Of a stretch of DNA of 64,000 bases, positions 57,940-64,000 are shown piece by piece (the first letter of the stretch is position 1; each line of letters starts with the position of its first letter). This stretch comes from Ursus arctos (Eukaryota > Chordata > Mammalia > Carnivora > Ursidae): contig NW_026622997.1 of the NCBI RefSeq assembly GCF_023065955.2, forward strand, positions 6,992,001-7,056,000. The letters are read 5' to 3'. The notes beneath the pieces are model-generated. The model ran no database searches. It was not told the DNA's origin and was given only the letters and a program-made list of their open reading frames with translations. The position numbers and the translations under genes were made by a program.

Positions 57940-59935
57940 AGTATATTTACTCTTTAATTCTATGTATTGTTCATTTCACTTATAGACTGAAACAAGCTAT
58001 TTAAAGTAATGAATGACTAATAATAGATGTTCACAGAGCACATACTGTATCTGCTATCCTGCACATTATGAGTTCTGGGACAAAATTTATGAGTAAAGCA
58101 GAGGCTGGAATAGTATCCTCAGGGAACTTCAACATGCTTCTTTGAGGATTTTGTTTACATTTGGATGTACTTGAGGATCTGGAAATTCATCTTCAACATC
58201 AACAAAGTTGTGCTATGAAATCCTGACCCAGAGGCAACTGGGAAGACCCCTGTTCCCCACCATGACCCTCAAGCACCAATTTTTCTAGGACAGAACAGGA
58301 AGCCACCTCAGGCTGGTGAACAGAGGAAGGACCTCAATGAAGAAACTAAAGTACCCTTTTAAGCAGAGTTAGCATTCCCCAAACTCTCCCTGAAACACAA
58401 AGAAGGGCTAAGGGTTTGGTTTCAAAGAACTTCCTGGCTGTGACTTAGGCTGCTAAAAAGTTAGAATAAGAAGAAAGCCAAGACCTCAACCAAGCAAGTC
58501 ACTAATGACAGGAGTTGCTGTCAATAAACTTAAAAGCAAGATTTGCCACAGATAAGCTACGATACAGCTAATTCATTCAGGAAAAATAGAGACCTGGCTC
58601 TGTGAGCATGTTTTACACCACAATATATTCACCAAGAAAAATAATATTCTGCCAAGGAACATCTTAATGACACAGGAAATTGTCTATGCCTGATAAGGTC
58701 ACTGCCCTCAGAGGCAAAATCTCTTGAGACTAAATTGGCCCCAGAACCACACCAGGATATATAGTCTAGTGTCGATAAAAAAATAAATAAAAGAAGCCCA
58801 TTTTCCAAGGGTGGAAAGCATATCTGACTAACAGTGTGGGTGCCTGGGCTCTAGTCATGATTCTGCCTGCAGCTATGTGCCCTTGAAATCTTGAGTAAAG
58901 TCACAGTGTACAGAAGCCAGTTTTTGTACTGGTGAAAAGGAACCGATTAGACAAGTTTAGTGGTTCTCAAATTTTCCTCCCATGGAACACCAGTATTCCA
59001 CAATTTCAGAGTGTGGTTTTCTGTAGCTAAAATAAAATAATGGGCATCGGTTTGCAAAGTTCTTTCTCATGATTGTTTTCTCATACTTCTGGGGCTTGAA
59101 ACTTCTTGTCAGCTACGAGCAAGCAGAAATTGATTACTAATAGAAAAGAGTACATTTGCTTTTGTTTTCCGGTCTCAGGTCTTAGGGGTTGGAATTTTGA
59201 ACTTCACACTTAAAATAGTTATATCTATTGCTAATAAAAGTATTCCTGGTACAAATGATAGAATCAAAGACATGAAGTTTTCATGTTCCACCACACACGC
59301 GCACACGCACACATGCACATACCTTCCTGGTGCTTTGCTAGTGACCAGCTTTGAGACTGGCTAGATTAGTAATATCTAAAAAGTAGCCCTGGACTGAGAG
59401 GAGAACACATATGTAATGTGAAGTGAGGTGATGCACATGGCCTCCTCACTTGCACTGCTTTCCTGGGGCATGGAGTTCCCTCTTGATCTCCAGGGTCACT
59501 GCTGCCATCCTGTGTGCCTGCAGCCATCTTTCTCTATCACTCTATATGCTCTATGACGATATCTAGGAATAAAGAATTAGAGAAACAACAGCCCATCAAT
59601 TTAGACAACTCTGTAACTTTCTCACTGATCACAGCACTACAGTGCTGATATGAAACTGTCGTAAGGAAGGTATGGGCAAGCTCTTAAGATGTCCAATCAG
59701 ACTGATACAGGCTAGGTTTATATATAATGAATGCTGGTGAGTGTGTAGCCCAGATGACAATAAAAAACTATCCTAACAATTAACAGGAACTAGAAAAACC
59801 ACCAGAAGAAGGGTATGAAATTATGTCATTTGCCTTGATTCTCAGATAGAAAAAGAATCACAAGTGAAAAGTCAGATTTTCAAACCTAACAAAGTAATGT
59901 AGAATTCTTAAGCCGCAGAGAGGCAAACACTAAAC
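57940..59935. other. Intronic stretch with a MIR fragment, otherwise unassigned
   Basis: Contains the MIR near 58.84-58.95 kb, an hAT-like phrase near 58.96 kb (GTGGTTCTCAAATTTTCC) and an imperfect CA repeat near 59294-59318. No gene was recognised. Confidence 0.45.
58838..58950 (+). repeat. MIR fragment
   Basis: GCCTGGGCTCTAGTCATGAT, GCTATGTGCCCTTGAAATC and TTGTACTGGTGAAAAGGAAC roughly follow sense MIR. Confidence 0.5.
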
Positions 59936-59947
59936 AGCCTATATCCA

Positions 59948-60128
59948 GGGGCGCCTGGGTGGCTCAGTCATTAAGCGTCTGCCTTCAGCTCAGGGCATGA
60001 TGCTGGGAGTCCTGGGATCGAGCTCCGCTTCTTCCTCTCCCACTTCCCCTGCTTGTGTTCCCTCTCTCGCTGGCTGTCTCATTCTCTGTCAAATAAATAA
60101 ATAAAATCTTTAAAATAAATAAATAAAT
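59948..60128 (+). mobile_element. Can-SINE with internal deletion
   Basis: GGGGCGCCTGGGTGGCTCAG head, GTCCTGGGATCGAGCTCC, then directly CTTCTTCCTCTCCC, so about 30 bp of the usual body is missing. AATAAATAAATAAAATCTTT tail. Target duplication AGCCTATATCCA at 59936-59947 and 60129-60140. It sits at the outer edge of the ERVL LTR. Confidence 0.95.
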
Positions 60129-60140
60129 AGCCTATATCCA

Positions 60141-60622
60141 AGTGCTTCAGAGAAACAGAACCAACTGGATATGTGTGTATGTACGTGTGTATATGTAGAC
60201 TTATTAAAACAAAACTGGCTCACATAATTATAGAGGCTGAGAAGTTCTAAGATCTGTAGTGAGAAAGCTGAAAACAGGAGAGCCAATGGTGTAGTTCTAG
60301 TCTAACAGCCCGTAGGTTTAAGACTCAAGAAGAGCTGATGTTTCAGTTTGAGTCCAAAGTTAGGGAGATTGCTGTCCCGGTTTAAGGCATTCAGGCAGGA
60401 GGAGGTCCCTCTTACAGGAGGGTCAACCTTTTTGCTCTATTCAGGACTTCCACTGATGGGATAACACCCACCCACATAAAGGAGGGCTACATTACTCAAT
60501 CTACAGATTCAAATGTTAATCTCATCCAGAAATACCCTCACAGATGCACCTAGAATGTTTGACCAAATGTCTGAGCCTCCTGTGGCCCAGCTGAGTTAAC
60601 ACATAAAATTCACCATCACAAG
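60141..60622 (-). mobile_element. LTR of antisense ERVL-type provirus (probable 3' LTR)
   Basis: Read on the minus strand it starts TGTGATGGTGAATTTTATGT, contains GGATGAGATTAACATTTGAA and ATGTGGGTGGGTG, has a TTTAATAAG polyadenylation-like site near 60.2 kb, and ends in GGTTCTGTTTCTCTGAAG. It lies downstream, in pol direction, of the dUTPase segment with no env between, the arrangement known for ERVL. The exact LTR subfamily is uncertain. Confidence 0.65.
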
Positions 60623-61225
60623 TGCACTCCTTCTCAAGGTGGTACCCATATTCATTGTATCTCCTTAAATCTCGAAATAAACAAAAACAAATACATAATT
60701 CAGTCTAACATAAGACAACTATCCTATGTACAACTGAAAATTCATTAACCCCTTCCCCAGAAGATGAGGTAAAATCCCTGAATGAGATTTGTTCTCCTCC
60801 TTAATAACCCACTTAAGTTAAATACTGTTATATAAAGTAAATAATATTTAAATAAACATTACGATATAAAGTAAATAATCTTGAGTTATATGATAAGGGA
60901 ATAAGAGGGAAGAAAACAAAGATTTTGCTGTATATACAGTATTTTTTATATATATATATATATATATATCTAGTGTATGTGTGTGTGTATATATCTCTAT
61001 ATATATACAGATTGTGTGTGTATACACACACATGCACACAAACACATGTATATGCATAACAAAATAAAGCAGAAATTACTCGTGACAATTAACATCAGTT
61101 CTTGTTTCTGTAAGGGTCATGTCACTATAGCTAGTATTTATAACTACCTTCTTTCATCATCCATTCTGTATTCTTTTGCCTTCAGCAAGCACCTCAGCTC
61201 ATCATGGTTTTTTACCAGGTGGGAT
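60623..61225 (-). other. Region between ERVL pol and LTR with compound microsatellite
   Basis: Non-coding remnant, including a (TA)n/(TG)n/(CA)n block at about 60945-61050. No env-like frame is visible. Confidence 0.55.
60945..61050 (+). repeat. Compound (TA)n-(TG)n-(TA)n-(TG/CA)n microsatellite
   Basis: Alternating purine-pyrimidine tract with several switches between TA, TG and CA units. The translated ORFs here are repeat artefacts. Confidence 0.95.
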
Positions 61226-64000
61226 AACCCAAACCTTCATTCCTGAAGGTCCAGGCTATTTATAGTCTTGCCTGGATTGGGTTGTAGTTTTCCAACGACC
61301 TTAATACAGGGCATAGTAATACTAAGAAACACCCTAAGGGATCTCCTGTATTCAAGAGAAACTTCCTTGCCTCCACTGTGGAGCACTAGTATGATTTCCT
61401 CTTGGTAGTCAGGATCAGTCACTCCAGCTAACACTGTAACACCTTTCTTTGCCTGCTGAATCAGAGGCATGAAGAGCCCAAAGTGGCAGGTGGCAATCTT
61501 AACTTCCAGTTCAATGGGATCATTGTTGTGTCTCCTGGTGGAAACATTCTTCCTTCTGGAACTAAGACTTCGAGTCTGCAGAGCATAAAATCGTGGGAAG
61601 ACGAATTAAAAGTTTTTCTAGTAGGTCACTAGGGATAATAGTGAGTGATACCACTACCATTTCCATCTCTAGATTCCTGGACCAATGAATTCTGGCTATG
61701 GGAGAAAACAGCTGATTCAGAACATATACGACCTTTTAGGGAACCTGGCTCCAGCCCCATAAGGTAATGGCACCTAGCTGGCACTGTAACTGAGTTTTCA
61801 AAAGACCATTCCACAGTTCAATCAAGCCAGCTGCTTCATGGTGTTGGGGAACATGATAAAATAGGTGAATTCCATTAACCCAATGGTACACTTCATTTGC
61901 TGTGAAGACAGTTCCTTTATCAGATGCAGTGTTGTGTGGAATAACATGACGGTAGATAAGACGTTCTGTAACTCCACGGAGGGCAGCTTTGGAAGAAACA
62001 TTGCATAGAGGAAATGCAAATCTATATCCAGCGTGTCTATTCCAGTTAATACTGCCTACCCCTACCATGAGGGAAGCAGTCCAGTATAAATAACTTCAAT
62101 CAACCTCAGTCCCCGGTAGCTGGTTGATGACCGTAGGGAGTGGTGCCATATAAAGGGGCTCAATGTTAGTCTCTGTTGCTGACAAATTTGGGCGGTCAAC
62201 AGTATCCATTCCCGGCTCAGTCTTGGTGAATACAAATCCATCTTACTAAGAACATGTATAACCCCATCGCTGCCACCATGGCCACTTTGTTCATGAGCCC
62301 ACTGGGTGATGACAGGGGTGGGTGGGAAAGAGGCTGACCGGTATCCACAGAATGGGTCATCCTATCCACTTGATATTAAAATCTTCCTCTGCTGAGGTCA
62401 CCTTTAGTGACCATTCATATGGCACACAAATACCTTCATGTTTTTTGCGCATCAGAAAGATCTGCTCACACATCTCTTCCTGAAATTTGTCACCAATTTT
62501 CCTATCATGTTCCTTCCAACTCCCTGACCATCCAGCCAAACCATTGGCATGATGAATCACATATCTGGCCATTTCTCCTCCCAAGAAAAGTGAACAACCA
62601 GATATACTGCTCAAAGTTCTACCCATTGAGCTGATTTCCCTTCACCAATGTCTTTGAGGTATGTCCCAAAAAGGGGTTATAGCGCTGCAGCTATCCACTT
62701 TCAGGTGGACTTACAAAATTATCTGTAAACCAGGCCCAAGTCTTCTCTTCCTCTATGAACTAGAGAACTAGAGAATTCCTTTCAAAACCACAGATGCAAG
62801 CTAGGAGAGAGAAGGCAGTGTAATGAAAGTACAGGCATGGGCACTTGGGTTACTTCTTCTTGTAACTTCTTTGTGCCCTCTGGGCCTTCTCAAGCTGATC
62901 TTATATATATGCCACTTCCATCTGATGATAGGGCGCTGTTGAGTACACCCAACTTTATGGCTTGGTGAGTCAGATAATATTCAGCTCAGATTGCAAGGTT
63001 TATGGTTAAGTGTTCAGTCTCTACTGAGGTCTATTAGCAGACCAAAAAAGCTGTTTCTCATGTTTCTCAAGAGGATGGTAATTATCAGTAGACAACGGCA
63101 GGAATTTACTCCAAAATCCTATGGGCCTATGTTGCAATTTACCTATATAGGTCAGCCAAAGGCTCCAAGCAGCATTCCTATCTTTCACTGATAACTACAA
63201 CAGCCACTAGATCCACTGGATCATTTGGCCCAACTGGCAGAGCAGCCTGCATGAAAGCCTGGACCTGCTGCAGAGCCTTCTCGTTTTCTGGGCCCCACTC
63301 AAAACTAGCAACTTCTCCAGTCACTCAGCAAATGGGCCAGAGTAACCACCCAAATGAAGAATACATTACCTACAAAATTCAAAGAGGTTCAATAGTTTGT
63401 AAGAGGGGCCAGATGCAATAACTTACCCTTCACCTTAGAAGGAATATCTTGACATGCCCCACACCACCCCTGAAATTTCACTAAGGTAAAGGCTTCTGAA
63501 TTTTAATTGGACTTATTTCCTATCCTCTGACAAGCAAATATTGTACCAGTAAGTCCAGAGCAGTTGCTACTCCTTACTCACTAGGTCCAATGAGCATAAG
63601 ATCTCAACATAATGGGCCAGTGTGATATCCTATGGAAGGGAAAGGTCATCAAGATCTCTGCCAACTAAACTGTGATATAGAACTGGAGAGCTGATATATC
63701 CCTGAGATAGGACAGTGAAGGTGTATTGCTGGCCTTGCCCGCAGAAAGCAAAATGCTTCTGGTGATCCTTATTCACAGGTATGAAGAAAAAGCATTTGCC
63801 AGACTATTAGCAGAATACCAGGGGATGTGTTGATTTGCTCAAGCAATGAAACCACACCTTAGACAGTAGCTGCAATTAGACTCACCACTTGGTTAAGCTT
63901 ACAATAATCCACTGTCATTCTCCAAAATCCATCTGTCTTCTGCACAGGACAAAGAGGCAAATTGAATGGGGATGTGATTGGAATCAATAGCTCTGCATCT
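61226..64000 (-). pseudogene. ERVL-type endogenous retrovirus pol remnant (RT, integrase, dUTPase), partial
   Basis: A decayed antisense pol gene that continues past the window end. In pol order, the reverse transcriptase start (63860-64000, with TVDYCKLNQV) is in frame until a stop near 63860. A decayed RNase H/connection region follows (62357-62626). The integrase core at 61736-62068 has ASDKGTVFTANEV around the second catalytic Asp and EAAGLIELWNGLLKTQ with the Glu. A dUTPase segment at 61237-61470 has QQAKKGVTVLAGVTDPDY. A dUTPase after integrase and no env is the known ERVL (class III) layout. Each segment sits in a different frame, with several stops and shifts between them. One base is missing at the YxDD polymerase box near 63601-63605. 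The element cannot make a functional protein. It lies inside GMDS intron 1 and is in the gene's own transcriptional direction. Confidence 0.92.

Larger units (their letters stand above)
24930..64000 (-). other. GMDS: GMDS intron 1 (3' part, partial)
   Basis: Inferred intron from the exon 2 acceptor to the window edge. No frame resembling the N-terminal exon and no CpG-rich promoter-like stretch is visible, so exon 1 and the promoter should lie further along the plus-strand coordinate. An alternative internal promoter cannot be excluded from sequence alone. Confidence 0.75.

Noticed and set aside
60828..61246. Tyr/Ile/His-rich small ORFs near the TA/TG repeat
   Set aside because: They are translations of the compound microsatellite.
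1..64000. Any CRISPR array, phage, operon or bacterial-type system
   Set aside because: The sequence is vertebrate intron: spliced GMDS exons, SINEs, L1, MIR and ERV fossils. The direct repeats seen are microsatellites, target duplications or transposon copies.

Overview
The window is a piece of a carnivoran nuclear genome, most likely from a bear (Ursidae, Ursus or Ailuropoda type). The main evidence is twelve tRNA-Lys-derived Can-SINE copies. Several match the form common in ursid genomes: a head reading about GGCACAGCGGTTAAGCGTC, an AATAAATAAATAAAATCTTT tail and a poly(A) run. The 3' end of a carnivore-type L1 is also present. The only functional protein-coding gene I can support is GMDS (GDP-mannose 4,6-dehydratase), on the minus strand. 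Everything else is intron filled with transposon fossils and AT-rich sequence without a recognisable repeat.

Three consecutive internal GMDS exons are present. Read in gene order they are exon 2 (24885-24929), exon 3 (16154-16241) and exon 4 (14458-14567). Each has AG/GT splice borders. Their phases join correctly, including an Asn codon split between exons 3 and 4. Together they encode about residues 35-115 of a ~372-residue enzyme, which is most of the first part of the NADP-binding Rossmann fold. Exon 1 and the promoter lie beyond position 64000. The catalytic-half exons (5 onward) lie below position 1. Exon numbers and residue numbers are from memory of the mammalian gene.

Layout: 1-14457 is the rest of intron 4. 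Its first ~5.8 kb has no repeat I recognise; then come MIR, one young SINE, a 5'-truncated L1 and an L2. 14568-16153 is the short intron 3. 16242-24884 is intron 2, with SINEs, a 63-bp tandem duplication, MIRs and an LTR-like element whose ends form inverted arms. 24930-64000 is part of intron 1. It holds MIRs, a candidate 2.6-kb hAT-type fossil, MLT1-type LTRs, an unidentified open frame near 38.7-39.1 kb, and a 5S rRNA retropseudogene split by a SINE. It also holds old L1 and L2 pieces, an antisense LTR, a 78-bp mariner-like hairpin, more SINEs and, from about 60.1 kb to the window end, an antisense ERVL provirus remnant with integrase, dUTPase and reverse-transcriptase segments.

I see no operon, CRISPR array, defence system or other new multi-gene system. 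The most unusual items are the nested 5S rRNA retropseudogene, the element with inverted arms at 22974-23589, the hairpin at 52161-52238 and the strong strand bias of the SINEs (11 of 12 antisense to GMDS). Repeat family names were given by eye without a library search, so subfamily names and exact borders are approximate.
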